From Asterias rubens (lineage: Eukaryota > Echinodermata > Asteroidea > Forcipulatida > Asteriidae), in contig NC_047077.1 of assembly GCF_902459465.1 (NCBI RefSeq), forward strand, positions 1,736,001 to 1,800,000: a DNA stretch of 64,000 nt. The letters run 5' to 3'. Under the pieces are notes generated by a model, which did no database searches, was not told the origin of the DNA, and saw only the letters and a program-made list of their open reading frames with translations. Below are positions 22,413 to 34,836 of this stretch, in pieces (the stretch's first letter is position 1; each line of letters opens with the position of its first letter). Both the position numbers and the translations under genes were made by a program.

Positions 22413-23012
22413 CACTATAATCAGCAACCATGGTCAAGTTCGAGCGAGGGACTAAAATCGACCATTGGCCGATTTTGCCTGGTACCCAGGATGTATTGTA
22501 TGCATAGGTAACCATGGAATATTGACTAGTGGTTGACAAATGGTCACCACTCAAACTTGCCTTGCATCTTGTTCCGAGTCATTGGAACCGTCGTGCATTA
22601 TTTCTTTGTATTATACACTGTCCTTGTAAACTGCTTGCTGTGGGTAGGGTTTTTTCTGGGGGGGGGGGGGGTTCAAAGGTTCTTGTTCGGCTAAATTTAA
22701 AAAGATTTCTTGTTTTCCATCAAAAATACTAATAGGCTCAGGACAAGGTTCATAACATTGTGCAAAAATGCTAAGAACTCTCATTATTTCAAGATTCAGG
22801 TAGGAATAAGGGTGCCTTATGACTGGTCTTGCGCTATTGACTGTATTTATGCATCATCATTAAATAGTGTAGTTGGTGTCAAGCCTTGGGTAGTCTCCCC
22901 TAACAACAAGCCAATGTAGTCTCTGGTCATGTTATCATGGTTATAATATTAAACAAGGTGCACCAAGGAACAAAATTCTGGTTTGAATGAAGACTATAAA
23001 GCATTGTCCGCA

Positions 23013-23396
23013 CTAAAGGCAGTGGACCCTATTGGTAATTACTCAAAATAATTATTAGCATAAAACCTTACTTGGTAACGAGTAATGGGGAGAGGTTGAT
23101 AGTATAAAATGTGAGAAACAGCTCCTTCTGAAGTAACGTAGTTTTCGAGACACAAGTAATTTTCTCTCGAATTTGATTTCGAGATCTCAGAATTAGAATT
23201 TGAGGTCTCGAAATCAAGCATCTGAAAGCACACAACTTAGTGTGACAAGGGTGTTTTTTCTTTCATTATTATCTCCCAACTTCGACAACCAATTGAGCTA
23301 AAAATTTCACAGGTTTAATATTTTATGCTTATGTTGAGATACACCAAGTGAGCAGACTGGTCTTAGATTATTACCAATAGTGTCCAGTGTCTTTAA
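23013..23396. mobile_element. TTAA-type MITE (AGGCAGTGGACCCTATTGGT ends)
   Basis: The left end AGGCAGTGGACCCTATTGG pairs with the right end CCAATAGTGTCCAGTGTCT. The flanks are CTAA on the left and TTAA on the right, consistent with a mutated TTAA duplication. Inside is a second inverted repeat, TTTCGAGATCTC / GAGGTCTCGAAATC. Confidence 0.8.
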
Positions 23397-23496
23397 ATGC
23401 TGATACCGTAGTTTATCTTCAAGTAGGCGCTAATCCTCCAATCAGATTTGCAGAATTGAGTGATGATAAAAACCAAGTTTGCTTGAAGAAAAATAC

Positions 23497-23645
23497 GTTA
23501 TCACTTGCGCGCTTGTGGAAATCTGGAAAAATATTGCGTGTCTGCGTCCCATATCCAACTCGGCCTTTGGCCTGTTTAAGTTTGGAGATGGGACGCAGAA
23601 GCTCTATATTTTTCCGTATTCCACTAGCGCTTGTGTGTGATAACT
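23497..23645. mobile_element. Hairpin element of about 150 bp
   Basis: TTATCACTTGCGCGCTTGTG and GGAAAAATATTG on the left pair imperfectly with CAATA-like TATATTTTTCCG and GCGCTTGTGTGTGATAA on the right. An inner stem pairs GCGTCCCAT with ATGGGACGC. Confidence 0.6.
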
Positions 23646-23999
23646 TATAATGAAAGTACTGAAGTATTGTAAAGCAGATGAGTATTTCTGCGTCAATAAT
23701 AAAACAATCTGGTTTCAATCTCAGTGTAAAATTTGTATCATCTCATCTTTCAATGTTGTTTCCTCCTAAAAAACGTTTGACCTGTGACATCACATGTTAA
23801 CGGAGCACGACTTCCTGCAGGCACAATTTGTACATGTATATTGTGCTGTCGTTAATTAACCTGCTAGGGTAGAAACTGCCATCGGTATATTGCAGTTGTC
23901 TTCTGAAATTACTATGCAGTAGTTACTGAATTTGCTTAAATGTAACTTGTGTTTGTTGTGAATGAAGTTGAAGGAAATGCACATGTACAGCCGTTTTAT

Positions 24000-24170
24000 G
24001 GTGACTGTTCCAACCAGTGTTGTAGCCATGGTGGGCAGTGCTGGGCAGGCTCGCCCAGAACCTGCAATTTATGCCCAGCACTCCAAGCAAAATACATTGT
24101 GCTTTCCATATTCCCTAGATTATTTCAAAATATTGCCCACTGTGCATTGATCTGAGACACAGCTTGTGAT
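24000..24170 (+). repeat. Dispersed repeat, also at 38375-38545
   Basis: CCAGTGTTGTAGCCATGGTG, AGCAAAATACATTGTGC and CCACTGTGCATTGATCT occur in the same order in KICS2 intron 1. I do not know the family. Confidence 0.65.
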
Positions 24171-25317
24171 AAGCAGTATCTAATGTCACAGAGAAAAAAC
24201 ACAGTGAAACGGCCGCTTAACTTATGCATGGCCCCATAACGTAGGGTTGTCCGAACATAGGGGTGTCAGAACTTGGGGTTGTCCAAGGGGTGTCGGAACA
24301 TAGAGGTGTTTAAACCCCTTTTTAGAAACTCAAACACATTCACACTAGGTTACAGTAAATCGCAGGTCAAGTTTAATTAAATCACCATTATTCTTAAATA
24401 ATTTTCTCCATAATTGAAAGGCATTTTAATAATCGGCAAATTACACAATCGACCAACCCATTTAGCCCCACCCCACCATAGCAACTTTGTATCAACTGTG
24501 CCCAGAGCTCAATTTTATGGCTCTGCAAAGACTCTTATGGAAGCTGTGAACCGGCGCTTACATCAGCATAATTCACAGGTAAGCATGGATTTTTGTTTGT
24601 GCACGGTCTCAAAAAATTTTCCTTTCGGTTGTGATTAGGGCTAACATTGGTCTTTTCAGATCTGGTGAGAAAAACTTGGGCAATTGTATCCTGCTGTGGC
24701 AGTACTGCCATAACATAAATTACAGAACTTGTTAAAGCAATGCACATTAACACAATACATATAATTTAACTGGTAGTCTGTTATTTTTGCTAAGCATTAT
24801 TTTTTACTTAGCAACTTTCAGCATTTCAGTTGTAAATGTTTTTTTTTTTATCAGAAAGATTTACCATAATGTTACTTTTGTTAACATGGTCTGAACCTAT
24901 GATTTGAAACGATACACAAATTGCATTGGTTTTAAGCAGACGTTTGAGACTAATGTAATATGCATCACACAGTGCTTGAGCACATTAAAAAGTATTGTCT
25001 TTGGTGCAGTCAAGCTTACTAAAGAATTCTGTGCTTAGCCAGTCAACTTTCTCTGCTTACAGTAAAAGCGCAGAATTTCTTGTGCTAACATTGTGCCAAA
25101 GTATGCTTAGTAATGTAACCTATGCTTACAAATAGCTTGCTAGCCTATGAAATACGCTTGCATGTCTGCTTCTGAAAGCGCTGATTTTTCTTTTACATTA
25201 TTTAACCAGAGTTTTGAAATTGCAGGGCCTTAATGATTGTTTTTATTTTTCTCTGTGTTCATGCGTTTCATCTGGAAAACAATGTGCATCCTCCAATTTA
25301 GCTTAAAAATTACGTTA

Positions 25318-25715
25318 CAAGTAGGGTCTTGAATGTATATTGGTAAATACTCCCAAAAAAAATGCGAATAAAACTGTTGATAGTATAAATTATTTTGAGA
25401 AAAAAATCTCTCTGAAGTAAAATGTTTTTTTTGTTTTTTTTCACCCTGATTCATTTTAATCTGAGAAACAATTATGCATGAATCGTTTCTCAGATATCCG
25501 AGGGTTGGTGTTCGTTCGCGAATAATAATATGTGGCCAGAGAATTTGGTTGGTACCTGCTGTCACCTAGCTGTTCAAACATGGATGGATTCAACGTTCTT
25601 GTGAAAATAATGTGACAGTTTTTTGCAGTTTTGTCAGCTAGAAGACATCTGTATTCAGCTGAAATATTCACATGTTACTTTTATTGTGTCTTTATTGATA
25701 ATTTAATGAGCCTAC
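25318..25715. mobile_element. Degenerate relative of the 22035-22412 MITE
   Basis: It shares AAGTAGGGTC, TATTGGTAAATACTCC, GAATCGTTTCTCAGAT, GAGGGTTGGTGTTC and TTCTTGTGAAAATAATGTGA in order with that element. The right terminal repeat is missing or unrecognisable. Confidence 0.65.
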
Positions 25716-25902
25716 AGAAAAGACTGGACAACTGCCTTGAAACCGACATGATGATGAGATTAATTTTGCACTTCTTAACTCTTAAAAAGAAGAAAAAAAC
25801 CTTGCATCACACAAAATAAAATGTTTGCATTTTTCTTTGCAGCAAAAATATTCCTTTCATACGCTGAAATGACATTAAACACTTATAGAAAAACATGACA
25901 AT

Positions 25903-28900
25903 TTACTCCACAACTGTGACAATACTTTTTGTTCTTTCTGGGACGTGAGGCACGGCTCCTTTTTTACTGTGCCGTCTTCTGTTCTGGGTTCTAGAAAAGA
26001 AAAGAAAAATGTAGAATTAAGTATGGTTTAAAACTCTACATTGCCTTCATACCCTCTGGTCATTGCCTTAGTGCCCTTTAAATGCTCCAGTAGAAATTTA
26101 CAATTTCCTCATAGGGTGTTTTTTACTGAGGAGAAAATGCCTTGGTGCCCTTTCAAAAAAAAAGCATACAGGCCTGATCATCTACACAAAAACTAAACAA
26201 ACAAACAAACAAGCAACTAAACAAACAGTTGAACCAAGATGATATTGTGACTTACTTTCTCTTGATGGATTCTCTCTGTACTCTGATGGTCTTAGTCTCT
26301 TGATAGATGGGTCTTGGAACGTGGCGATGACGTTTAATTCGTTTCAGCTGCGGATGATGCTGGAATTTCTCTTGGAGTTTAGCATTGTACTGGGCCGCTG
26401 CTACTTCTCGCCTGTGTAACTGACATTTAAAAAAAAACTCAGTCAAAATAAAACCATTTCTTTTGTGAAAAAAGAAATGTTGATCGGGCTTACTTCGAAA
26501 CCCTAACTGAGTAAATTCAATGCATATCGGTGCATTGTGGCATTGCCAAGTGACGCTCAAGGCACTCAACATTCAGTTTTTTCCTGCAAGGTGCAAGATA
26601 AATTCATGTACAAGTAATGGTTTACCAAGTGCTGTGGTGCAATATGCTGCCAATCAAACCAGGAACAACGGAGTGAACCCCATCTATTTTCAACAAGTGC
26701 ACTGGGTTCTTTTACGTGCGTTACACAACACATGGGACCAACAGCTTTACGTCCCATCCGAACGACACATTTTTTAGCAATATTATTGCTAAAAAATGTG
26801 TCGTTCGGATGGGATTATTGCTAAAAAATGTGTCGTTCGGATGGGACAAAAAGGTGTTGGTCGTTATAATGGTGAATAAGGACACAAGTGACGCGACCGG
26901 GGCTCAAACCCACACTTAGAAACACCATAGCTTGCTTTCGGTGCTCTAATCCGCTCGCCACGACACACCACGCCACTTTTCGTTCATTTACCTTTCCAAG
27001 TTTCTCTGAAGCAACAGCTTTCCAAATCCTAATATTGGTCTCATCGGAACCAGACAGAATGTAGCGATTGTCCAGACTCCATTTAACACACGTCACATGC
27101 TGCATTCGCTTAGTGTGATAAATCTCCCTGTGGCATTAACATAATATGAATATTCAATTACGGTAAACCATATGTATATGTATGTAAATTAAAATGTTTA
27201 CTTAGAAACCTTTTGAAGGGATCCAACGAATTAATTTTTTTTTAAGTGAGGGTCAACATTTTTAGAACATTCTCCTGAATACGATCAAAGCATACTGATC
27301 GAAACTTAGAGTCGTTAACCGTGGGCTGTTTTCAGAACTACCACAACTCAAAGAGATATTCACATGGAATTACCACAAACCTCTATTAGCTATATTTCCA
27401 CCATGCAAAGTTTCAAATCAAACTTTTTAATAGAGGTATGTGTAAATGCACCTTTAAGTTACCCATGGAATTTAGATTTCACAGAGCTTTTAGAAACAGT
27501 GTCCTCAGCACTAGAGAAGTTGATCAAAGAGCATGATTTCTTTACGTACATATGGTGGACAAAAGGCGGCTGATTTTCTTCACTAGGCTAAATTAAAAAG
27601 TCTGAATTCAGATAAAAAACATCCTTGTTTAGTTTTAGTATGAGAGCTTATTGGTTATGAAGTTTATATTAGATTCATTGTTCTGCAAAATATTTCTCTC
27701 TGAATGAAAGTAATAATTAAGAAAACTGTGTCTGAAACCCTTAACCAAACTGCAACAGCTGATTTTGGTCGTTACAGCCAAAATTAAGGACGGTTAATTT
27801 ACATGCTGGAAATTGTGAATGGGTTTTAAAATGATTTTCTCCTGGTTCACACAGCAGCTTAAGCCCGAGGTTTTGTATTGGTTCACACAAAACATGTACA
27901 CTGTGTATGACTATCTTGTTAGCTCCACTAATCCTGCAGCAAACTGCTTAAGGATTTGTAAAATTCCTACCTGCTGCGACCTTTGTCCGAAGGAAATATC
28001 CGGACCGATTTATCAAAGCTTCCACTAACGAACTCTTTGCCCGTCGGTGAATAATCCACGTCCATAACGGCCGATACGTGATCCATGTGAACATTTAATG
28101 CTATGTCCAGTTTCCTGATGTCAAATGTGTACAGGCTGTAATTAAGAAAAATATACAAATAATTTATTATTACATATTTTGAGAAAATAGAATTAGTTGT
28201 TGTAAACTGTTTACCAACCAAAAGGACCGGTGGTATAAATGCAATAGTTCATGGCCTGACAATTCGACCCTATAATAATTCTTATCAGTTGAAATGTCTT
28301 CAACTCCTGTGAAACATTCCAGCAAAGAAGCAAAGACGGCTGTGACGTCAAATTTCGTATCGCATTTGCATTCGCGGGTGGTATGAACCGGGCTTTAACC
28401 ATCAGAACTTGAATTTGATGCTCTAGACCACTTGGCCATGACACCCTACATTCGTACTTACTTGTAATCTTCGTTAGCCGCAGTGAACGTAAACGCTTCC
28501 ATTGGATTCCACGCTATGGTGTTAGTTCGCATATTCAGCAGTAACTTCCGTAGTGGTGTAGATCCTCGCATATCATACAGTATGATGTTACGGTCAGCGG
28601 TGCAGCCCGCTAACATGTACGTCTGAAAAACAAATAAGAAGAGTATGATACGTAATGCAGGAGACCTATGCTATTACGGTCAGCAGTTCATCCCGCTAGC
28701 ATGTTAGTCTGAAGAAAAAAAGTACTAACTAGACATGATTGTGCACAAATGCATAGCTGTTTAGTCACTCAAATTTTCAAATTTCTCAACTGAGTTTTAA
28801 ATTTGTTGTGTATTCAAAGCAATTTTCCCAATGTGGCATAAATAAAAAAAATTTTTTAAATAATACGATACGTCATGCAGGAGACCTTTGCTATTACGGT

Positions 28901-31900
28901 CAGCAGTGCATCCCGCTAGCATGTACGTCTGAAGAAAAAAAAGTACTAATAAAAATACCATACATTTATATGGAGTGCACAAAATGCAGAAGCCCTATGC
29001 ACAACACAAAACATAAAACAATGGTATATGTACTAAAAGCAATTGATACAAAAGAAAGATTCAAACAAGGATGAGTCTTTAAATGTCCTTTGAAAATCTG
29101 AAGAGAGGCAGCTTGACGAATATGAAGAGTTAAGTCTTTCCATACTGATGTTGCAATGAAGTGAAAGGCTCTTTGAACATACAATTTAGTGGAAAAGATA
29201 GTTTGAGTCAGTAGGGATTGTCCAGAAGAGCGAAGAACATGAACAGGGATGTATTTATGTGGAAAGTCAGATAATCAAGTTACTCCGTAACAGTGAAAGG
29301 CAAATGAACCATTCTTATAAATGATGTTACCTCTGACATCACTCGAAAACCATAACACGAGTCGCGCGCATACCGCCGGGCAAAACAATTTCGTTTGGCA
29401 GCCAGCTAGAAAGTGTAAGCAATCTTACCATGACTACGCGTATTTTTGCCCGGTGAAATATGACGTATACAGTGTTTTTTCAACAGAGGGCGGTTTAAAT
29501 GTAATCATAGGTCACATCGTCTATACAGAACAGTATACATGTATCACCATGAGGTCCCTATGCACCACGGACAATAGAAAGATTGGATAATTTTCAGGGG
29601 AACTTTTTGCCGAGTCAGGGAGAGTTGGCAGATGTGTCATCTAGAAAAATTGGGAGGTGGTTGTAAGAAAACAAGATATTGCCCAGGAATGGATGATATA
29701 ATTTACCTCAATAGGATTGAATTTCACACTATGGATGCTGTCTGATCCCCATGTGAATGAGCGCAGTGGTTCAGTCCTCTGCTCATCCCAGATGTCCACT
29801 TGTTGACCGCTAGTCGCAAACTTGGCATCTTCCCAATGATGATCAATAGAGAGAAATACAGTCTGTCATGGAAGAAAAAAATAAATAAAAATTATCTTCG
29901 CCAGTCGGTGTTTGCATTGTATCACAAAACTGAGAAAGTAGATTTAGCTGTGGAAAAATGCTTACCAACCATACGGAGCTAGGCCAAATATCATAAAGCT
30001 TGTTAATCAGAAAATACTGCTTGACTAAAGTTTTGCTAAGCAAAAACTGAGTGTGGCACCAGCCACACCAATGTAAACTTAAAGGTAATTTTGGCTGTAA
30101 GGGGGACAATATAATGCAATTGAATGCACATGTGCAAATGTCTAAAATTAACAAAAACAACAATAACGGCAACTTAAGCTTTAAATATAAATTGATAAAC
30201 AATACAGATTGGCGATTGAGATCTTTACCTTTCCAATGATTGTATTGACGGGTATTTCTTGTTGCCCAGGAGATGGTGCCTCCATGCTCCATTGTTTTAC
30301 TGTCTGGTCATCCCCTACCTATAAAATGAAATAAGTGTCTCAGTGAGACAAACATTATTCTAGCATGTTTTTAAAAGTTTTGCACATTCAGTCATTTGGG
30401 ACTTAAACCAACACTCTGCTGATTAGAAACATCAGAGCTCGAGTCCAGGGTGGATTTCACAAAGAGTTAAGCCAGAGTCTTATTTCTACTTAGGATGAGT
30501 CACTCATCCTATCTTAGGCCGTAGGTATCTCCTAGAACTAGTTCTAAGTTAGGACTAATTAAAGATAAAATTAAATTAATATTTATTATGTTTTTAGTCA
30601 TCATGATTAGTTTGCTGCAGCGAATACACGCATAGAATAGAAATGATTCCAATTTGGCAACTGAAGTTACTTACGGTAAAGATACTTGTAGCTTCTCTGT
30701 TTGTACAGACACCTCTAACAAATCCACTATGGGCAGCGATTGATCTTAAGCAATTCCTGGTCGCAAGATTCCAAATTTTCACCTGCGAGAGATTGGTGGG
30801 GAAAACATTTAGTACTTTGCTAATAACTGCTTTAAGTAAAGTTACTAAACGAAATACCATATCAGGTAATAGGAATCCATTTATACATCTGGGTGAAGAG
30901 AAGCAAATTATGGCAAAGTTTCCATGGCTCCTCCTCAGGGTATTTAAACCCATATTTGAACTTTACCCAAAAGTGTATTTTACCAATCAGCTAAGATCTT
31001 TGTATACATGTTCATGCCCGAAATTTTATCGTTGTGATAGCACGGCCATTTTCATATCAAAAAGGGCACTTGCATTGGAAAGTCTATGGGAAACTTCTGA
31101 AGGGGCACAAAGGCCAACAGCACAAACTCCTTTGCTAAGCAAGAAATTAGTACGGTACCAGTCACAACAATGATAAATGTCCAATATTTTGACTGGTTAG
31201 CTATTTTTTTCCAAGCAAGAGTTTTCTGTGCTTAGCAAGCTTTTGTACCAAGGTGCTAAGTAAAATTGAGCCATAAGCCCCCTGGGACTGGGCCTGGACT
31301 TGGTGAAAGGACAGTCTTCCTGAAGTACAGTGAAGTATAAAGTCGGCAGTCTTCGTAGGGGACTGCCGTGGTGGCCAGCGGAGCTCCGACCCCCCACGAG
31401 CCTGCACGACATAACCCAAGTTGCAGTCAACAACTCAAAAAGTGTTCACAAACCTGCCCATCACATCCACCAGAGAGCAGTGTGGTCAAACTTGACGGAT
31501 GTTTAAACATACAATGAACACCATCAGTATGACCTTCCAATGATCCAAGGAATGGTTTGGCAAAGACACGTTCCAATTTAGTGGCATTCAAGGCTCGGAC
31601 GTACTCTCTTGGAGCCTCAAAGGGATGCAGTGATGGATCGTAGTTTCGTGGAACTAAAACGAAAAGAAATGACATAATATTTGGTATTTATTGATTACAA
31701 TATTGTTATAATAATAATAATAACAACAATAATTATATTACCATTATTATTATTAATATTGTACGAAAGCAATTTTATGTTATTAGCGCTATCTCTCGAA
31801 TAAGAATGTCCAATGTTTCCATTATCATACCAATCGCTATTTTACAAGCCATTTTTAACCAAAGTCCAGTGCATAAGTAATTAACAGTGAGTATTGTTTT

Positions 31901-33417
31901 AATTATATTGCACAATGTGATTTTAGCAGATTTTGTTATTCCATGTAATTCACATTTGTGTGTTATCAAATCAGAGCGTATAAGATTACTGCGTGAAGAT
32001 TACTGCACGCGTGAATCCATGGACTGCAACTGATGCTTGGGGTTATTTTGTCTTTCAATTATCCACAGAAGTAGAACCACGGGTAAATGATCAACTGAAT
32101 AAACGGTGTCAGGACACTTCGTACCTTTGCCACTTCGTACCTTGGACACTTCGTACCTTCTCACAAGACACTTCGTACCTTCTCACGAGTCACTTCGTAC
32201 CTTCTCACGAGACACTTCCTACGTTCGCATTAATTCGGGATTTCTGCACCGTTTATGATTTTTTTGGAAGATGCTATGTCAGATTTTGGCCCCTTACATT
32301 AAAAAATAGACTTTTACCAAAAATTTTAAATGTTTCTTATAAAACACTTCAGAATTGGTCACGTGATATATTGTCGGGATCCCGACAAAAACTAATTTTG
32401 AGCACTTTATTTAACTGCTACTAATAATTGGCGGACTTTTTCGAGCAATGGCTCAAATGAAAGCTTGTAACTTTCTCGACCCCCCCATCAAAATACCTAC
32501 TGAATTTTAAATCAAAATTTCTATTGAATTTTAAATCAAAATTTTGGGGTCAAATCGGCCAAAAATCTGACATAGCATCTTTAAATAAAAGCAAATCAAA
32601 CCAACTGTTACTATTTTGTTGGGACACCAAGGAGCCATTTTGACGATTGCATGATTGTTTGACTTTAAAATATTTGTAAAAAATATTGGCGGAAGATGTT
32701 GTCCTTGGCGGTAATTAACTTATACAAGATATTAATTTCACATTGAAAATGACATTCACGTATTCAAACTGAAATTATAATTCATTAAGTAGCCTTTTTA
32801 TTATTTTTTTATCTCAACGAACATTAAATTATTGAGGATACACATTTTAATGAAAGTACGAAGTGACTCGGCTGAAGGTACGAAGTGACTCAGCTGGCCG
32901 GGTCACTTCGTACCCCGCCCTTGGTACGAAGTGACCAATTTGGTTATGGTACGAAGTGTCCCGAAGGTACGAAGTGTCCAGGGTACGAAGTGGCAAAGGT
33001 ACGAAGTGTCCGACATCCGAATAAACAGTCCACATTACAAAAACAGTACAGGTCTTCTTTATGCTTTGATCAAGCAAGAAAAAGAAAATCATTAGGCCTA
33101 CCCTCATTAGGCCTATTTATGATCATCACTCCTTATAGATGTGATAATCGTAAACCCCTTGTCCCTCCTTTTTAACTGTGGGAGGATGGAGGGTTTCAAT
33201 TATCACAACTACACTTTTAAAACAATTTATAAAATAATATTAATAGGCCTAGTTGACAAGGCCTAAAAAAGAAACATTAGTTTTAAATTATTATTTTTAG
33301 TTTTATTAATAATATTAATATTAAATTTTACAGTTTTTGCACGTTACCTCTATGGATATCATTCTTGGTCTCACGGACGTAATCATCAGGATTACGACTT
33401 AGCATCTTCACTTTCAT
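25903..33417 (-). CDS. DCAF13: DDB1- and CUL4-associated factor 13 (Sof1/WDSOF1), SSU processome WD-repeat protein
   Basis: Ten coding exons, high to low: 33348-33417, 31454-31653, 30675-30782, 30229-30318, 29707-29862, 28462-28622, 27971-28135, 26992-27127, 26256-26419, 25903-25990; total 1338 nt, 445 aa, the same length as human DCAF13. Sof1 acts in 18S rRNA processing in the nucleolus; in animals it is also described as a CUL4-DDB1 substrate receptor. The N-terminus MKVKMLSRNPDDYVRET is diagnostic. WD40 blades cover about residues 60-370, for example GHTDGVHC, SGGCDGQVKIWNL, QQVDIWDEQRT, DYSPTGKEFVSGSFDKSVRIF and SGSDETNIRIWKA. The basic C-terminal Sof1 domain follows: QEKFQHHPQLKRI, KRHRHVPRPIY and a final VPERTKSIVTVVE. 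The start is set by homology; an in-frame ATG further upstream (33538-33540) is probably in the leader. Head-to-head with KICS2. Confidence 0.97.
26600..26990 (-). mobile_element. tRNA-derived SINE interrupted by a snapback
   Basis: The left part has CAAGTGCTGTGGTGCAATA and TGCCAATCAAACCAGGAAC. The right part has the inverted tRNA-like head (GCTCAAACCCACAC and TAATCCGCTCGCCACGACA). A perfect palindrome and direct repeat sit between them at 26752-26847. It lies in DCAF13 intron 8. Confidence 0.7.
26752..26847. repeat. 30-bp palindrome plus direct copy of one arm
   Basis: The arm TCCCATCCGAACGACACA with TTTTTTAGCAAT (26752-26781) is perfectly inverted at 26785-26814. The inverted arm is then repeated directly at about 26817-26847. 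Confidence 0.9.
28660..28935 (-). pseudogene. Two partial copies of the DCAF13 exon 6 acceptor and 5' end
   Basis: The sequence GTTACGGTCAGCGGTGCAGC, then CCGCTAACATGTACGTCTGA (exon 28462-28622 and its acceptor) reappears, diverged, at about 28674-28712 and 28892-28932 in the upstream intron. The two copies share flanks (GCAGGAGACCT on one side, AAAAAGTACTAA on the other). They retain acceptor-like AG but have no following donor that I can see. Confidence 0.75.
29070..29300 (-). mobile_element. LINE 3'-end fragment
   Basis: On the minus strand AFHFIATSVWKDLTLHIRQ then AASLQIFKGHLKTH is the conserved C-terminal motif of CR1/L2-like LINE proteins. Only this end is recognisable. It lies in the intron between DCAF13 exons 5 and 6. 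Confidence 0.7.
32098..33025. mobile_element. Foldback element of ACTTCGTACC sub-repeats
   Basis: The left cluster (about 32110-32220) has five ACTTCGTACC motifs plus a mutated sixth. The right cluster (about 32855-33015) has eight, seven of them inverted (GGTACGAAGT-type). Outer parts match in detail: GGACACTTCGTACCTTTGCC on the left equals the inverse of the right end. The middle 640 bp is AT-rich with no recognisable protein. It lies in DCAF13 intron 1. Confidence 0.75.
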
Positions 33418-34512
33418 CTTGAAGTTTGTTTCGTCTGTCGCTTTGAAATATAAAAAGTGATTGCACTGCAGCCTTGTTATTGAGCCTGCCTTCCTTGCAC
33501 AAACAGGAGGCAGTTTTAGTTTTACTTTGCACTCAATCAAATTTAATTTACTGATTTTCCTGACTGATCAGCTTCGAACTTTCCATCATCAATCACACGA
33601 AATCTCATCATTCGAAACTCAAAATAAGCTTTAGAAAGTAGATACTACTTACTAGTTCAGGGTATTTGAAATCTACCAAGTCCAAATCCCAAGTGATCGT
33701 AAGTAAATTAAAACTACGTCCGCAAAAAAAATCAACACATGTTATTTCATGCGATTATTGCCACACGCTGGAAACGGCATTTAGGTCAACGATTTCAGTG
33801 GGCTGTTTCATTAAACAACGGGGGAAATAGTATGAATTAAATATATTAAGGAAGCAATGATCAAACAAAAATAAATTTGTGTCTCCTTTCTTCATAAAAA
33901 TATAAAGTATAAAAAACTATTTTCTTTCAAATTAAGTATTATAATTTGTTCTTTTGAATTAAAAAACAATTAATATGGGGGCTGGCTGTCTTTTATGTTA
34001 CCCCTACATATAAAAATGGAGATGTCCACTAAACTCCCACAATTCCTGAATTTTAAAGATGGCTGCGCCCATGAAAGCGATGGTTGCAAGCACAAGCACA
34101 AATTCTGCACAAACATGTGCTGAAACTGTGAACTACGCTTCATGATTTGAATGTAAAACATGTTGCAGCCCTGTGACTAGTGCCAGTGCTAACCTGTACC
34201 TATTATCAGTCGTGTTGGACTCTGCTTATTACGATAAATTAACAGCTTTTAGACTAAGTTTCTCTGCTGCAAGTGTTCTCTCCTACTCTCTCCGCGCAGT
34301 TGATACACTACAGGGCCCTCCTTTTTGAGGAGAGTTTCTTCCTCCATGCTCCATAAAAAGTCTTAACCTAAAAATAAAAATAAAAGACCTTAGTTCACAT
34401 GCTCACCCACAGAGTCACAGACGCATGAGAATGTTGAATTAGATAAACAACACCACAAAAAGTACACAGCCCACAGTGAGTAAAAAAAGTTCCATGCGTA
34501 TTTCTGAAGGAA

Positions 34513-34700
34513 AACATTTCCGTATCCTGCCACCATTTTTTCATCATTCGTTATGAAAAAAAAAGTTTTGGGGGGTTGATATTGAAAACCCTTGTGGTTG
34601 TGGTTTATTTTTTTCCAATATATTTCTTGGAAAAAAATAGTATCTAATTCTAATTAAATTTATTCAAATGAGATATTCCTTTAGATAAAAATAATGAGTG
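34513..34700. mobile_element. Degenerate GGCGCCACCAC-family MITE
   Basis: The left end CATTTCCGTATCCTGCCACC, an AGTATCTAATTC core word and GAGTGAAAAAGTGG on the right identify the family, with an extra AT-rich insertion near 34560-34640. Confidence 0.6.
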
Positions 34701-34711
34701 AAAAAGTGGAA

Positions 34712-34836
34712 AAGTTTCTGTATGGCGCCACCACCTTTTCATTCGATATGAAATAATAGTATCTAATTTACCTCGATGAGATATCCCATTTTGTAAAAAT
34801 TAGTGAAAAGTGGTGGCGCCATACGGAAAGTTATTC
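34712..34836. mobile_element. GGCGCCACCAC-family MITE
   Basis: TTTCTGTATGGCGCCACCAC and the right end GTGGTGGCGCCATACGGAAA are inverse. The core contains ATGAAATAATAGTATC and GAGATATCCCATTTTG, shared with the copy at 8543-8676. It lies in the DCAF13/KICS2 divergent promoter region. Confidence 0.85.

Larger units (their letters stand above)
21621..25902. other. TCP1-DCAF13 intergenic region
   Basis: Beyond the short TCP1 3' UTR, the region is mostly MITEs and dispersed repeats listed separately. A cluster of GGGGTGTCGGAACATA-like words lies at about 24240-24310. A G run lies at 22659-22670. I see no additional gene; the remaining open frames have no recognisable similarity. Confidence 0.5.

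Noticed and set aside
30643-31173. 176-aa plus-strand open frame, the second longest in the window
   Set aside because: It is antisense to DCAF13 exon 3 (30675-30782) and the neighbouring intron; no domain is recognisable.
31993-32424. 143-aa plus-strand open frame
   Set aside because: Its middle is a translation of the ACTTCGTACC repeats; the rest has no similarity that I can recognise.
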